The notes: generated by a model from the sequence alone, not told the origin. DNA of 64,000 nucleotides from Variovorax paradoxus (GCF_009498455.1 NZ_CP045644.1:6823001-6887000); one strand, 5' to 3'. Shown: positions 38,631 through 48,003, numbered from the stretch's first letter. Translations and numbers: made by a program.

Positions 38631-40247
38631 TCAGAGTCCTTCCGCCGCCACCTTGGCAACGACATGGGGCATCACGCTCCACACGCTGGTTTCCTCGAGG
38701 GACAGCGCGTCCTGCGTGCGGGTTTCGAGCCACAGGCGCTGGATCAGGTTCTGCGCCACCTGCAGGCGGTAGTCGGCCGAGGCCCGCATGTCCGACAGCG
38801 GCTTGAAGTCTTGCGCCAGCGCCAGCTTGGCGGTCGCCACGCTGGCCTGCGTCCAGGGCTTGCCGACGAGCGCCGCTTCGGCATTGGCGGCGCGCTTGAC
38901 GGTGGCGGCCATGCCGCCGAAGGCCAGGCGCACGGCCTTCACGGTGTCGCTGCCGTCGGCTTCCAGTTCGATGGCGAAGCCCGCGCACAGCGCCGAGATG
39001 TCGCAGTCGAAGCGCTTGCTGATCTTGTAGGCGCGCACCTGGCGGCGCATGGCCGCCAGCGGCACGGCCAGGCCCTGCACGAACTCGCCGGGCTGCAGCT
39101 GGTTCTTCATGTAGTCGAGATAGAACTCGGGCAGCGGCATGCGGCGCACGGTGTCGCCGCGGCGCAGCTCGATCTGCGCGTCGAGCGACATGAGCACCGG
39201 CGGCGAATCGCCGATGGGCGAGCCGTTGGCGACGTTGCCGCCCATGGTGCCGGCATGGCGGATCGGCGGCGAGGCAAAGCGCAGCCACACGTCGGCGAGG
39301 CTGGGCACGCGCTCGACCAGCGCGCCGAAGGCGGCTTCGAGCGACGCGCCGGCGCCGATGTAGAGCTCGTCGGCACGCTCTTCCACCGTCTTCATTTCGG
39401 CCACGTCGCCGACATAGATGATGTCGCCGAGGTCGCGGAACTGCTTGTTGACCCACAGGCCGACGTCGGTCGAACCCGCGAGCAGCTGCGCGCCCGGCTT
39501 CTGCACGCGCAGTGCGGCGAGCTGGGCGATGGTCTTGGGCGCGTGGAAGTGGTCGATGCGGGCGCCGAGCGGGGCCGCGTAGTCGAGGCCGTCGTTCTTC
39601 AGCGCGGTGAGCGCGGCCACCACGGGCGCGGTGTCCAGGCGCACGGCCGGCAGGTCGAACATGCGCTGGCCGGCATCGAGGATCGGGCGGTAGCCGGTGC
39701 AGCGGCAGAGGTTGCCCGACAGGTCGTCGGCCAGCTGCTGGCGCGTGGGCTGCGTGCCCTCGGCTTGGTGGTGTTCGTAGGTGGCCCACAGCGACATCAC
39801 GAAGCCCGGGGTGCAGAAACCGCACTGCGAGCCGTGGCAGTCGACCATGGCCTGCTGCACGGGGTGCAGCGGATGGACGGCGTGCTTGGCGGTGGGTTCC
39901 GTCTTGGGCTTGCACTGCGATGCGCACTGGCCCTTCAGGTCTTCGACCGTGAACAGCGCCTTGCCATGCAGCGTGGGCAGAAACTGGATGCAGGCGTTGA
40001 CGGTCTGCAGCTGCAGGCCGTCGACCGCGCCGGGTGCGTGGGCGTCGGTGGCCAGCTCGCCGATGACGACGGTGCAGGCGCCGCAGTCGCCTTCGTTGCA
40101 GCCTTCCTTGGTGCCGGTGCAGCGTGCGTCTTCGCGCAGCCAGTCGAGAACGGAGCGGGTCGGATGGACCCCGCTGACGTCGACGATCTTTCCGCGATGG
40201 AAGAAGCGGATCGGTTGAATCGGTGTGCTGCTGCTCTCGGTGCTCAT
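38631..40247 (-). CDS. xdhA: Xanthine dehydrogenase, FeS/FAD subunit
   Basis: A 538-residue subunit. Two [2Fe-2S] clusters are encoded by EGCNEGDCGACTVV plus CIQF and by CHGSQCGFCTPGFVM plus GNLCRCTGYRPI; the FAD domain carries LLAGSTDVGLWVNK and GNVANGSPIGDSPP. Start 40247 (MSTESSSTP) is preferred over upstream ATGs because the added residues do not match the family. First gene of xdhAB; the maturation factor XdhC is encoded separately at 58042-58848. Confidence 0.95.
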   Translation of the reverse strand: MSTESSSTPIQPIRFFHRGKIVDVSGVHPTRSVLDWLREDARCTGTKEGCNEGDCGACTVVIGELATDAHAPGAVDGLQLQTVNACIQFLPTLHGKALFTVEDLKGQCASQCKPKTEPTAKHAVHPLHPVQQAMVDCHGSQCGFCTPGFVMSLWATYEHHQAEGTQPTRQQLADDLSGNLCRCTGYRPILDAGQRMFDLPAVRLDTAPVVAALTALKNDGLDYAAPLGARIDHFHAPKTIAQLAALRVQKPGAQLLAGSTDVGLWVNKQFRDLGDIIYVGDVAEMKTVEERADELYIGAGASLEAAFGALVERVPSLADVWLRFASPPIRHAGTMGGNVANGSPIGDSPPVLMSLDAQIELRRGDTVRRMPLPEFYLDYMKNQLQPGEFVQGLAVPLAAMRRQVRAYKISKRFDCDISALCAGFAIELEADGSDTVKAVRLAFGGMAATVKRAANAEAALVGKPWTQASVATAKLALAQDFKPLSDMRASADYRLQVAQNLIQRLWLETRTQDALSLEETSVWSVMPHVVAKVAAEGL

Positions 40248-40434
40248 GCTTTTTTCAGGCTCGTGGGCGGCCCGTCGTGGGCCAGTCATGGACGTTAGCG
40301 GCTTGCGTGGGGTCTTGCATACGGGCACGCCCATAACGCGTATGTGAGGGTCGGTATGCCACGTCCGGGGAAACCCTTGGATTGACGCTGCAATTCCCGG
40401 GCCACGCCGGAAGCCGAGGGTTTTCAGCCTTTTT

Positions 40435-41214
40435 TCAGGCGTTCGCGATCGCGGTCCAGGCGGTGGCGAGCAGCGTCACGCCGGCCACAAACAACAGCCC
40501 GGCGACCAGCCATTGCAAGGTGCGCGGCTGCAGCTTGTTGGGCAGGCGGTGGTGCAGCCGCGTCGCGGCGTAGACCACGGGCATGGCGCAGCCGGCGAGC
40601 AGCGCCGAGTGCCACGAGAAGTGGCCGGTGGGCACCACGATGACGAGCCGCACGAGCGAGTTGAAGGCGAACATCAGCAGCAGCGCGCGGCGCACGAGTT
40701 CGCGGTCCAGCGGCTGGCGGTACATGTGGAAGACGATGGGCGGGCCGGAGGCGGAAAACAGCCCGCCCAGCACGCCCGAGAGCCCGCCGATGAGGGCGAA
40801 GCTGGTGCGGCCCGACACGGCGGGCAGCGGCTTGCCCTGCAGCAAGAGCAGCACGGCGCAGATCAGGATCGACACGCCCAGCAGGCCCCGCAGCCAGTCC
40901 ACGGCGCTGCCGCTGAGCCACACGAGCAGCATGAGCCCGACGATGACGCCGACGGTGCTGCCGTTGAGCGCGGGCTTCATGAGCTGCCAGGGCACGGGGC
41001 CGGGGCGCGCGCGAAAGTAGGTCCAGGCATTGAGGAGGCTCAGCACGGTCGCGGCATTGGCCGCATCGTTCACGCTGGCGATGTCGAACACTGACACGAG
41101 GCCCAGCAGGATGAGGCTGAACGCAAAGCCCGTGAGGTTCTGCGCATAGGTGGCCAGGCCCACGCAGGCCATGAAGATCAGGACCGGGACGGCCCCGGAA
41201 AGAATCGCTTGCAC
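40435..41214 (-). CDS. TauE/SafE-family anion exporter
   Basis: A roughly 259-residue membrane protein with about eight hydrophobic segments and the TauE/SafE pattern (LIGGLSGVLGGLFSASGPPIVFHMY). The family exports sulfite, sulfoacetate and other organosulfonates. No ATG fits the expected N-terminus, so the GTG at 41214 (VQAILSGAVPVLIF) is proposed; the in-frame residues before it are low-complexity and derive from the structured repeat region. Located just upstream of xdhA on the same strand but separated by 187 nt. Confidence 0.8.
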   Translation of the reverse strand: MQAILSGAVPVLIFMACVGLATYAQNLTGFAFSLILLGLVSVFDIASVNDAANAATVLSLLNAWTYFRARPGPVPWQLMKPALNGSTVGVIVGLMLLVWLSGSAVDWLRGLLGVSILICAVLLLLQGKPLPAVSGRTSFALIGGLSGVLGGLFSASGPPIVFHMYRQPLDRELVRRALLLMFAFNSLVRLVIVVPTGHFSWHSALLAGCAMPVVYAATRLHHRLPNKLQPRTLQWLVAGLLFVAGVTLLATAWTAIANA

Positions 41215-41372
41215 CTCGATGCCGTCAGTGCGCGCCGAGGCTGGCGGGACGTTGGAAGGAGGCGGAGGAACGGGGATGCGGGACGGACATGCGGACGGGG
41301 ATCGGGGACTTAGGCGCGAGGCGGGAGCGCTTGAGAATAACGCGTGTGTTCGGGGCGCGTGCCCAGGCCACC

Positions 41373-41440
41373 GGGTACTTCCCTCCGCGAATGTCCTCCG
41401 GCCTTCGGCCTCCCCCTTGATTTCGCTGCGGGAAGCACCC
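41373..41440 (-). repeat. Structured inverted-repeat element, arm 1
   Basis: A 68-nt element that folds on itself. Outer stem GGGT-A-CTTCCC (41373-41383) pairs with GGGAAG-C-ACCC (41430-41440), with one A.C pair that becomes a G.T wobble on the minus strand. Inner pairs are GCGAA (41387-41391) with TTCGC (41422-41426), then GGCC-TTC-GGCC. About 75 nt separate it from the inverted copy. Confidence 0.8.
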
Positions 41441-41514
41441 AGTGCCCTGCGCACGCCGAGCGCTGTCGTAGTGCTGGCCCGATCAACGACCGCACTGAAA
41501 ACGCTCACGTCGAT

Positions 41515-41584
41515 GGGGTGCCTTGCGCAGCGAAATTAAGGGGGAGGCCGCAGGCCGGAGGACATTCGCGGAGCAAGGTACCCC
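41515..41584 (+). repeat. Structured inverted-repeat element, arm 2
   Basis: Inverted copy of arm 1, about 70 nt, nearly identical in its core. The outer stem is CCTTGC/GCAAGG instead of CTTCCC/GGGAAG: three base pairs changed and all three compensated. The wobble position is kept. Confidence 0.8.
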
Positions 41585-41615
41585 GTCGGCGGGAGCGTCG
41601 CCCTGGATAACTCGA

Positions 41616-42545
41616 TCAGCGCTCCGAGAACAAGGCCACGATCACCTGCCGCAACCACCGGTTGCCCGGGTCGGCCTCGAAGCGCTTGCTCCAGTGCAGC
41701 GACACCGTGAAGTCGCGCAGCGGGAACGGCGGCTCGACGATGGCGTAGCCGCCTTCGGCCGCGAAGCCGCGCGCGATGTTGCGCGGCATCACGACCGCGA
41801 GGTCGGTGGCGCGCACGATGGCGGGCAGCACCATGAAGTGCTCGGTCGTCAGGCGCAGCCGGTCTTCGAGGTTCAGCAGCTGCAGGATGCGCAGCGTGTC
41901 GGCATGGGTGCGCACGGCCACGTAGTCGAGTTCGTGCAGCGCGGCGAGCAGCGCCTGGCCGCTGCGCCGGCGCTTCACGAAGGGATGGTCGTGGCGCAGC
42001 AGCACGATGTAGCGGTCTTTCAGCAGCTGGGCGCGCTGGGTGTCCTCCACGTGCGGCAAAAAGCCGAAGGCGAAATCGACCTTGCCGCTGTCGAGCGCGG
42101 TGGCAATGTCGCCCGGGGCGAGCGGCAGGGTCTCCACGCGCACGCCCGGCGCCAGCTCGCGCAGCCGCGCCATCAGCGCAGGCAGGAAGCGGCCCTCGCC
42201 GATGTCGCTCATGTGGATGCGGAACAGCTTGCGCGAGGCGGCGGGCTCGAAGCGCTCGGGCTCGCTCAGCGCCTGCTGCAACATGGCCAGCGCCGACTGC
42301 ACGGGCACGGCCAGCCGCTCGGCGCGCGGCGTGGGCGCAACGCCGCCGAGGCTGCGCGTGAACAGCGCGTCGCCCAGCAGCAGCCGCAAGCGCGTGAGGC
42401 CGTGGCTGGCCGCGGGCTGCGTGAGGCCCAGCGCCTCGGCGGCGCGGCTCACGTTGCGGGTGCGGTAGACGGCGTCGAACAACCGGAGCAGGTTGAGATC
42501 GACCGCGTCGATATGCACGCTATTCATATTCGATAGCTGGCTCAT
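41616..42545 (-). CDS. LysR-family transcriptional regulator
   Basis: A 309-residue LysR regulator with HTH DLNLLRLFDAVYRTRNVSRAAEALGLTQPAASHGLTRLR near the N-terminus (about 15-75) and an effector domain with the NodD/NahR-like layout (LFRIHMSDIGEGRFLPALM). It is divergent to the indolepyruvate oxidoreductase operon with 69 nt between start codons, so it very likely controls that operon. ATG 42545 or 42527 could be the start; 42545 is used. Confidence 0.9.
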   Translation of the reverse strand: MSQLSNMNSVHIDAVDLNLLRLFDAVYRTRNVSRAAEALGLTQPAASHGLTRLRLLLGDALFTRSLGGVAPTPRAERLAVPVQSALAMLQQALSEPERFEPAASRKLFRIHMSDIGEGRFLPALMARLRELAPGVRVETLPLAPGDIATALDSGKVDFAFGFLPHVEDTQRAQLLKDRYIVLLRHDHPFVKRRRSGQALLAALHELDYVAVRTHADTLRILQLLNLEDRLRLTTEHFMVLPAIVRATDLAVVMPRNIARGFAAEGGYAIVEPPFPLRDFTVSLHWSKRFEADPGNRWLRQVIVALFSER

Positions 42546-42614
42546 TGCATTGAAGTATGACGCAGGCCCGCCCACACTCCCGCGTTCTCCTCACGACAAG
42601 AAGCACGAGACACG

Positions 42615-44774
42615 ATGGAAGTTTCATTCAGCAAGGAAGTGGAAATGCTGCGCCTGGGCGCGGGCGACACCTTCCACGGCGAGGGCATCCTCGCGATCAC
42701 CAAGGGCCTGCTGCAGTCGGGCGTGGCCTACGTCGGCGGCTACCAGGGCGCGCCGGTGTCGCACCTGCTGGACGTGATGGTGCAGGGCAAGGCGTACATG
42801 GACGAGCTGGGCGTGCACGTCGAGGCCTGCTCCAACGAGGCCTCGGCGGCGGCGATGCTCGGCGCGTCGATTCACTACCCGCTGCGCGGCGCGGTCACCT
42901 GGAAATCGATCGTCGGCACCAACGTGGCGGCCGATGCGCTGTCGAACCTGTCGTCGCCCGGCGTGACCGGCGGCGTGCTGATCGTGGTGGGCGAAGACTA
43001 CGGCGAAGGCGCCAGCGTGATCCAGGAGCGCACGCACGCCTACGCGCTCAAGTCGAGCATGTGCCTGCTCGATCCGCGGCCCGACCTGGGCGTGATGGTG
43101 CGCATGGTCGAGCAGGGTTTCCAGCTGTCGGAGGCGTCGAACATGCCCTGCCTGATGGAGCTGCGCATCCGCACCTGCCACGTGCGCGGCAGCTTCGACT
43201 GCAAGGACAACATCGCGCCCGCCGTGTCGACGCGCGCGCTGATGGACGAGCCCGCGGGCTTCGACTACATGCGCCTGGCGCACCCGCCCGTCACCTTCCG
43301 CCACGAGAAGCTCAAGGGCGACGAGCGCATGCCGGCGGCGCGCCGCCACATCGTGGCGAACGGCCTCAACGAGCTGATGCCCGGCCAGCGTCACCCCGAC
43401 CTGGGCATCGTGGTGCAGGGCGGCCTGTACAACGCGCTGATCCGCAGCCTGCAGCAGCAGGGCCTGGCCGATGCCTTCGGCGACACCGACATCCCGATCC
43501 TCGTGCTCAACGTGACGTATCCGCTGGTGCCCGAGCAGGTGGCCGATTTCTGCATCGGCAAGCGCGCGGTGCTGGTGGTGGAAGAAGGCCAGCCCGAGTA
43601 CATCGAGCAGGACATCGCCACGCTGCTGCGCCGCCGCGACATCCAGACGCCGCTGCACGGCAAGGACCTGCTGCCGCAGGCCGGCGAGTACGGCGTGGAG
43701 GTGCTGTCGGGGGGTCTCGCGGCCTTTGCCGAGCGCTACCTCGGCGCGAGCGAAGCCGCCGCGTCGGCGCAGGCCTGGCTAGCGGGCAACCGCGAACGCC
43801 GGGAGGCGGTGGCGCGCCGGCTCGATGCGCCGCTGCCCAACCGCCCGCCGAGCTTTTGCGTAGGCTGCCCCGAGCGGCCGGTGTTTTCGGCGCTCAAGCT
43901 CGCGCAGCAGGAGACGGGGCCGGTGCACATCGCAGCCGACATCGGCTGCCACGCCTTCGGCACCTTCGAGCCGTTTTCGATGGGCCACTCGATCCTCGGT
44001 TACGGCATGAGCCTGGCGAGCCGCGCGGGCGTGGCGCCGATGATGAACCGGCGCACGCTGTCGATCATGGGCGACGGCGGCTTCTGGCACAACGGCCTGC
44101 TCACGGGCGTGCAGAGCGCGCTGTTCAACGACGACGACGCGGTGCTGCTGATCTTCAAGAACGGCTACACCTCGGCCACCGGCACGCAGGACATCATCTC
44201 CACGCCCGACGACGAGATCAAGGAACGCGCCGTCGACAAGCAGCAGAGCCTGGTCGACAAGAACCAGACCATCGAGGCCACGCTCACGGGCCTGGGCGTG
44301 AAGTGGATGCGCACCGTCACCACCTACGACGTGGAGCGCATGCGCAAGACGCTCACCGAAGCGCTCACGAGCGACTTCAACGGCCTGAAGGTGGTGATCG
44401 CCGAGGGCGAGTGCCAGCTGGAGCGGCAGCGCCGCATCAAGCCGTGGATCGCCGGCCTGCTGAAAAAAGGCAAGCGCGTGGTGCGCGTGAAGTACGGCGT
44501 CGACGAGGACGTGTGCAACGGCGACCACGCCTGCATTCGCCTGTCGGGCTGCCCCACGCTCACGCTGAAGGACAACCCCGATCCGCTGAAGGTCGACCCG
44601 GTGGCCGTGGTCATCGACGGCTGCGTGGGCTGCGGCCTGTGCGGCGCCAACGCGCACGCGGCCACGCTGTGCCCGAGCTTCTACCGGGCCGAGGTGGTGC
44701 AGAACCCGAAATGGCACGAACGCCTGTTGCACGGCCTGCGCGGCGCGATCGTCGGCGCGCTGCGGCCCGCATGA
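42615..44774 (+). CDS. iorA: Indolepyruvate ferredoxin oxidoreductase, alpha subunit-like
   Basis: A 719-residue 2-oxoacid oxidoreductase. The N-terminal pyrimidine-binding domain begins LGAGDTFHGEGILAITKGLL; the TPP domain shows ADIGCHAFGTFEPFSMGHSILGYG and the Mg-TPP motif GDGGFWHNGLLTG...KNGYTSATG. Cysteine motifs occur at FCVGCPERPVF and in the C-terminal ferredoxin-like part (CNGDHACIRLSGCP, CVGCGLCGAN...CPSF). It decarboxylates aryl pyruvates to aryl-acetyl-CoA. The upstream LysR gene and downstream iorB complete the unit. Confidence 0.9.
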   Translation: MEVSFSKEVEMLRLGAGDTFHGEGILAITKGLLQSGVAYVGGYQGAPVSHLLDVMVQGKAYMDELGVHVEACSNEASAAAMLGASIHYPLRGAVTWKSIVGTNVAADALSNLSSPGVTGGVLIVVGEDYGEGASVIQERTHAYALKSSMCLLDPRPDLGVMVRMVEQGFQLSEASNMPCLMELRIRTCHVRGSFDCKDNIAPAVSTRALMDEPAGFDYMRLAHPPVTFRHEKLKGDERMPAARRHIVANGLNELMPGQRHPDLGIVVQGGLYNALIRSLQQQGLADAFGDTDIPILVLNVTYPLVPEQVADFCIGKRAVLVVEEGQPEYIEQDIATLLRRRDIQTPLHGKDLLPQAGEYGVEVLSGGLAAFAERYLGASEAAASAQAWLAGNRERREAVARRLDAPLPNRPPSFCVGCPERPVFSALKLAQQETGPVHIAADIGCHAFGTFEPFSMGHSILGYGMSLASRAGVAPMMNRRTLSIMGDGGFWHNGLLTGVQSALFNDDDAVLLIFKNGYTSATGTQDIISTPDDEIKERAVDKQQSLVDKNQTIEATLTGLGVKWMRTVTTYDVERMRKTLTEALTSDFNGLKVVIAEGECQLERQRRIKPWIAGLLKKGKRVVRVKYGVDEDVCNGDHACIRLSGCPTLTLKDNPDPLKVDPVAVVIDGCVGCGLCGANAHAATLCPSFYRAEVVQNPKWHERLLHGLRGAIVGALRPA

Positions 44775-44791
44775 GAAGAAAGAACCGAGAC

Positions 44792-46423
44792 ATGGAACAG
44801 AACCGACAGAACCGCCCGTTGACCCTGCTCGTCTGCGCCCTCGGCGGCGAAGGCGGCGGCGTGCTCACCGAATGGCTGGTCGACACCGCGCGGCACGCAG
44901 GCTACGCGGCGCAGAGCACGTCGATCCCCGGCGTGGCGCAGCGCACCGGCGCCACCACCTACTACATCGAGGTGTTCCCGGTGCCGATGGCGCAACTCGG
45001 CGGGCGGCGCCCGGTGTTCAGCCTGAGCCCCGTGCCGGGCGCGCTCGACGCGATCGTCTCGTCGGAGCTGCTGGAGACCACGCGCCAGATCGGCAACGGC
45101 ATGAGCGCGCCGCTGCGCACGCTGGTCATCAGCTCGTCGGCGCGCGTGCTCACCACGGCCGAGCGCATGGTGCCCGGCGACGGCCGCGCCGACGCGCAGC
45201 GCCTGATCGACGTGGTCAAGGCCTTCAGCCGCGAGCACCACGTGCTCGACATGGGCGGCATGGCGCGCGAGGCCGGCACGGTGGTCAGCGCCGTGATGCT
45301 GGGCGCGATCGCGGGCAGCGGCCTCTTCCCGTTTCCGCGCGAAGCCTACGAACGCGCGGTGCGCGGCGGCGACGCGGCCGCGCCCGACAAGCTCGGCAAG
45401 ATGGCCGCCGCCAGCCTGCGCGGCTTTGCCGCCGCCTTCGAGGCCGTGCGCGCGCCGCGTGCCCAGGCCGCCTTCGTGCAGGGCGTGCTGGCCAGCGACG
45501 ACACGCGCGACGCACCCCCGACACCGCAGGCGCTGCCCGACGACGTGGCGCGCCGCTTTCCGCCGGCCGTGCACGACATGCTCGCGCTCGGCCATGCGCG
45601 GGTGCGCGACTACCAGGACGGCGCCTACGCCGCGCTGTACGCCGAGCGCCTCGCGCGGGTGCTCGAGGCCGAGCGCGCCGCCGATCCGTCGGGCGCGCAG
45701 GGCTTCGCAGTCACGCGCGAAATGGCGCGCTGGCTGGCGCTGTGGATGGCCTTCGACGACATCGTGCGCGTGGCCGCGCTGAAGGGCCGCGCCAGCCGCG
45801 CGCGCCGCGTGCGCCAGGAAGTGCGCGCGGGCGACGAAGACATCGTGAAGGTCTTCGACCACTTCAAGCCCGGCGCACCCGAGTTCGCGGCGCTGCTGCC
45901 GCCGTCGCTCGCGCGCCGTGTGACGGCATGGGACCGTGGCCGCCAGTCGCGCGGACTGGCGCCGTGGGCGCTGCCGCTGCAAGTGGGCAGCCATTCGGTG
46001 CTCGGCATGGCCTCGCTGCGCGTGCTGGCCTCGCTCACCTGGCTGCGCCGGCGCGGCAGCCGCTTTGCCGAAGAGCAGGCGCTGATCGAACGCTGGCTCG
46101 CCGCCGTCGAGACCGGCACGCGCACGCACTGGGCACTGGGCCGCGAGCTGGCGCTGTGCGGCCGGCTCATCAAGGGCTACGGCAGCACCAACGAGCGCGG
46201 CAAGCACAACCTGCTGCACGTGATCGACGAACTCGCGGGCCGCGCCACGCTGGAGCCCACCGCGCGCGCCGAGGCGATTGCCGCGGCGCGCGAGGCCGCG
46301 CTCGCGGACGAAGGCGGCAAGGCGCTCGACGCCGCGCTCACGCGCCACGGCGCCGCGCCGCGCCCGGTGCAGGCGCAACCCATCCGCTGGATGAAGCAGC
46401 CCAAGACAACGACCACGACCTGA
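44792..46423 (+). CDS. iorB: Indolepyruvate oxidoreductase beta subunit fused to a C-terminal domain
   Basis: A 543-residue protein. The first 190 residues are the gamma-type POR domain (VCALGGEGGGVLTEWLVDTARHAGYAAQSTSIPGVAQRTGATTYYIE). About 340 residues follow that match the DUF6537-like extension common in proteobacterial IorB (GLAPWALPLQVGSHSVLG, LIKGYGSTNERGKHNLLHVIDEL). ATG 44771 (overlapping the iorA stop as ATGA) is an alternative start adding seven residues. It works with IorA on aryl pyruvates. Confidence 0.88.
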   Translation: MEQNRQNRPLTLLVCALGGEGGGVLTEWLVDTARHAGYAAQSTSIPGVAQRTGATTYYIEVFPVPMAQLGGRRPVFSLSPVPGALDAIVSSELLETTRQIGNGMSAPLRTLVISSSARVLTTAERMVPGDGRADAQRLIDVVKAFSREHHVLDMGGMAREAGTVVSAVMLGAIAGSGLFPFPREAYERAVRGGDAAAPDKLGKMAAASLRGFAAAFEAVRAPRAQAAFVQGVLASDDTRDAPPTPQALPDDVARRFPPAVHDMLALGHARVRDYQDGAYAALYAERLARVLEAERAADPSGAQGFAVTREMARWLALWMAFDDIVRVAALKGRASRARRVRQEVRAGDEDIVKVFDHFKPGAPEFAALLPPSLARRVTAWDRGRQSRGLAPWALPLQVGSHSVLGMASLRVLASLTWLRRRGSRFAEEQALIERWLAAVETGTRTHWALGRELALCGRLIKGYGSTNERGKHNLLHVIDELAGRATLEPTARAEAIAAAREAALADEGGKALDAALTRHGAAPRPVQAQPIRWMKQPKTTTTT

Positions 46424-46437
46424 GGAGACAAAGAACC

Positions 46438-47436
46438 ATGACCCCACGCCCCACCGCTGCCCCGTCGACATCGCGCCGCCTGCTGCTGGCGCTCGCATTG
46501 GCGAGCACCGCCTTGTGCGCGCCTGCCGTGCACGCCGACACCTGGCCGTCCAAGCCCATCAAGGTGATCGTCAACTTCCCGGCCGGCGGCGCGGCCGACC
46601 AGCTTGCGCGCGCCATCTCGCAGCCGCTGCAGGAGGCGCTGAAGCAGCCCGTCGTGATCGAGAACCGCGGCGGTGCCAACGGCAACGTCGGCGGCGAAGC
46701 CGTGGCGCGCGCGGCGGCCGACGGCTACACGCTGCTCATGAGTTCGGGCGGCATGGTGTCGGTGAACCCGCACCTGTATGCGCGCATGAGCTTCGACCCC
46801 GCGAAGGACCTGATGCCCGTGGCCGCCGCCGCGCGCGTGCTAGTGTTTCTGGTCACGCGGCCTTCGCTGCCGCCGACCGACGTGAAGTCGTTCATGGCCT
46901 ACCTCAAGACCAACCCCGGCAAGCTCTCGTACGGTTCGCCGGGCAACGGCAGCTCGCCGCACCTGGCGGGCGAGATGTTCAAGAGCCAGGCCGGCCTGTT
47001 CGCGCTGCACGTGCCCTACCGCGGCGCCGCACCCGCGCTGCAGGATTTGCTGGCCGGCCAGATCGACTACGCCTTCGACCCCGGCATCGGCCTGAACCAG
47101 GTGCGCGCCGGCAAGCTGAAGCTGCTGGCCGTGGGCAGCCCGCACCGCTCGTCGCAGTTCCCCGACGTGCCCACGCTCGACGAGGCCGGCCTGCGCGGCT
47201 TCGACGCCGACACGGTGTTCGGTTTCTACGCACCGGCCGGCACGCCGCCCGAGGTGGTGGCGCAGCTCAACACGCAGATCAACCGCGCGCTCGCGCTGCC
47301 CGCAGTGAAGGAGCGCATCGCGGCCATCGGCGGCGAACCGGCGCCGGGCACGCCGGCCGACTTCCAGCGCCGCGCGGCAGCCGACTCGCAGCGCTTCGGC
47401 GCGCTGATCCGCGAGCGCGGCATCAAGGCCGACTGA
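46438..47436 (+). CDS. Bug-family (TctC-like) tripartite transporter binding protein
   Basis: A 332-residue exported solute receptor. A Sec signal (residues 1-33, ending VHAD) is followed by the Bug landmark WPSKPIKVIVNFPAGGAADQLARAISQPLQEAL and the second-lobe motif HVPYRGAAPALQDLLAGQIDYAF. The TctA/TctB membrane subunits are not here, as usual for Bug genes. AGGAG lies before the ATG, and the iorB stop is 15 nt upstream, so it belongs to the ior operon. It may bind an aromatic or keto acid. Confidence 0.9.
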   Translation: MTPRPTAAPSTSRRLLLALALASTALCAPAVHADTWPSKPIKVIVNFPAGGAADQLARAISQPLQEALKQPVVIENRGGANGNVGGEAVARAAADGYTLLMSSGGMVSVNPHLYARMSFDPAKDLMPVAAAARVLVFLVTRPSLPPTDVKSFMAYLKTNPGKLSYGSPGNGSSPHLAGEMFKSQAGLFALHVPYRGAAPALQDLLAGQIDYAFDPGIGLNQVRAGKLKLLAVGSPHRSSQFPDVPTLDEAGLRGFDADTVFGFYAPAGTPPEVVAQLNTQINRALALPAVKERIAAIGGEPAPGTPADFQRRAAADSQRFGALIRERGIKAD

Positions 47437-47457
47437 CGGGCCTAGGACAATCGACGG

Positions 47458-47904
47458 ATGAACAGCACCACGTCTTCTCCCGACGCTTCCGGCAAGGAAG
47501 TCGTCTACACCGCGCGCGTCGAGTTCGGCGACTGCGACCCGGCCGGCATCGTCTGGTTTCCCAATTTCTTCCGCTGGATCGACGCGGCTTCGCGCCACTT
47601 CTTTGCCGAGTGCGGCGTGCCGCGCTGGGAAGAAACCGCGCAGACGCTGGGCGTGATCGGCACGCCGCTGGTCGACACGCACACGCGCTTCGTCAAGGCG
47701 GCCAGCTACGGCGACACGCTGCAGATCGCGGTGCGCATCACCGAATGGCGCGACAAGAGCTTCGTGCAGACCTACCGCGTGACGCGCGGCGACGACCTGA
47801 TCCTCGAATGCGAAGAGGTGCGGATCTTTGCTGCGAAGCGCGAAGGCGGCGGCATCCGCGCGGTGCCGATTCCGCCAACGATCCGCGCGCTCTGCACGGG
47901 CTGA
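47458..47904 (+). CDS. 4-hydroxybenzoyl-CoA thioesterase-like acyl-CoA thioesterase
   Basis: A 148-residue hot-dog thioesterase. The Asp-containing active-site block EFGDCDPAGIVWFPNFFRWIDAA matches the 4HBT/YbgC group. It would hydrolyse an aryl- or acyl-CoA, for example the aryl-acetyl-CoA produced by IorAB. It follows the Bug gene by 21 nt and is the last gene of the operon; a strong stem-loop lies 62 nt downstream. Confidence 0.88.
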   Translation: MNSTTSSPDASGKEVVYTARVEFGDCDPAGIVWFPNFFRWIDAASRHFFAECGVPRWEETAQTLGVIGTPLVDTHTRFVKAASYGDTLQIAVRITEWRDKSFVQTYRVTRGDDLILECEEVRIFAAKREGGGIRAVPIPPTIRALCTG

Positions 47905-47965
47905 GCAGCAGGGCCCGCAGGCTCAGGCTGCATCGGCGGACAGGCACATCGGCATAGGCCGTCCT

Positions 47966-48003
47966 GCCCATGGCATCCCCCCGTCAGGGGATGCACCATG
48001 GGC
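47966..48003. repeat. Strong stem-loop after the ior operon
   Basis: GCCCATG (47966-47972) pairs with CATGGGC (47997-48003), continuing with GCATCCCC (47973-47980) and GGGGATGC (47987-47994) over a CCGTCA loop; a 2-nt bulge (AC) is on one side. A 15-bp stem without T-tract: an RNA-stabilising or Rho-aiding structure, or a dispersed palindrome. Confidence 0.6.

Larger units (their letters stand above)
41215..41615. other. 401-nt intergenic region with inverted structured repeats
   Basis: No gene is apparent. The part next to the exporter gene is purine-rich low-complexity sequence; 41373-41584 holds two inverted copies of a structured element annotated separately. Confidence 0.7.

Noticed and set aside
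36169..39927. Very long open frame (over 1250 codons) extending upstream of xdhB
   Set aside because: The part beyond 38628 is a shadow of xdhA in another frame and has no family similarity; high GC removes stop codons.
40315..40345. CATACG and CGTATG half-sites upstream of xdhA
   Set aside because: Spacing (15 nt) differs from the 7-nt spacing of the guaD palindrome, so a shared operator is not supported.
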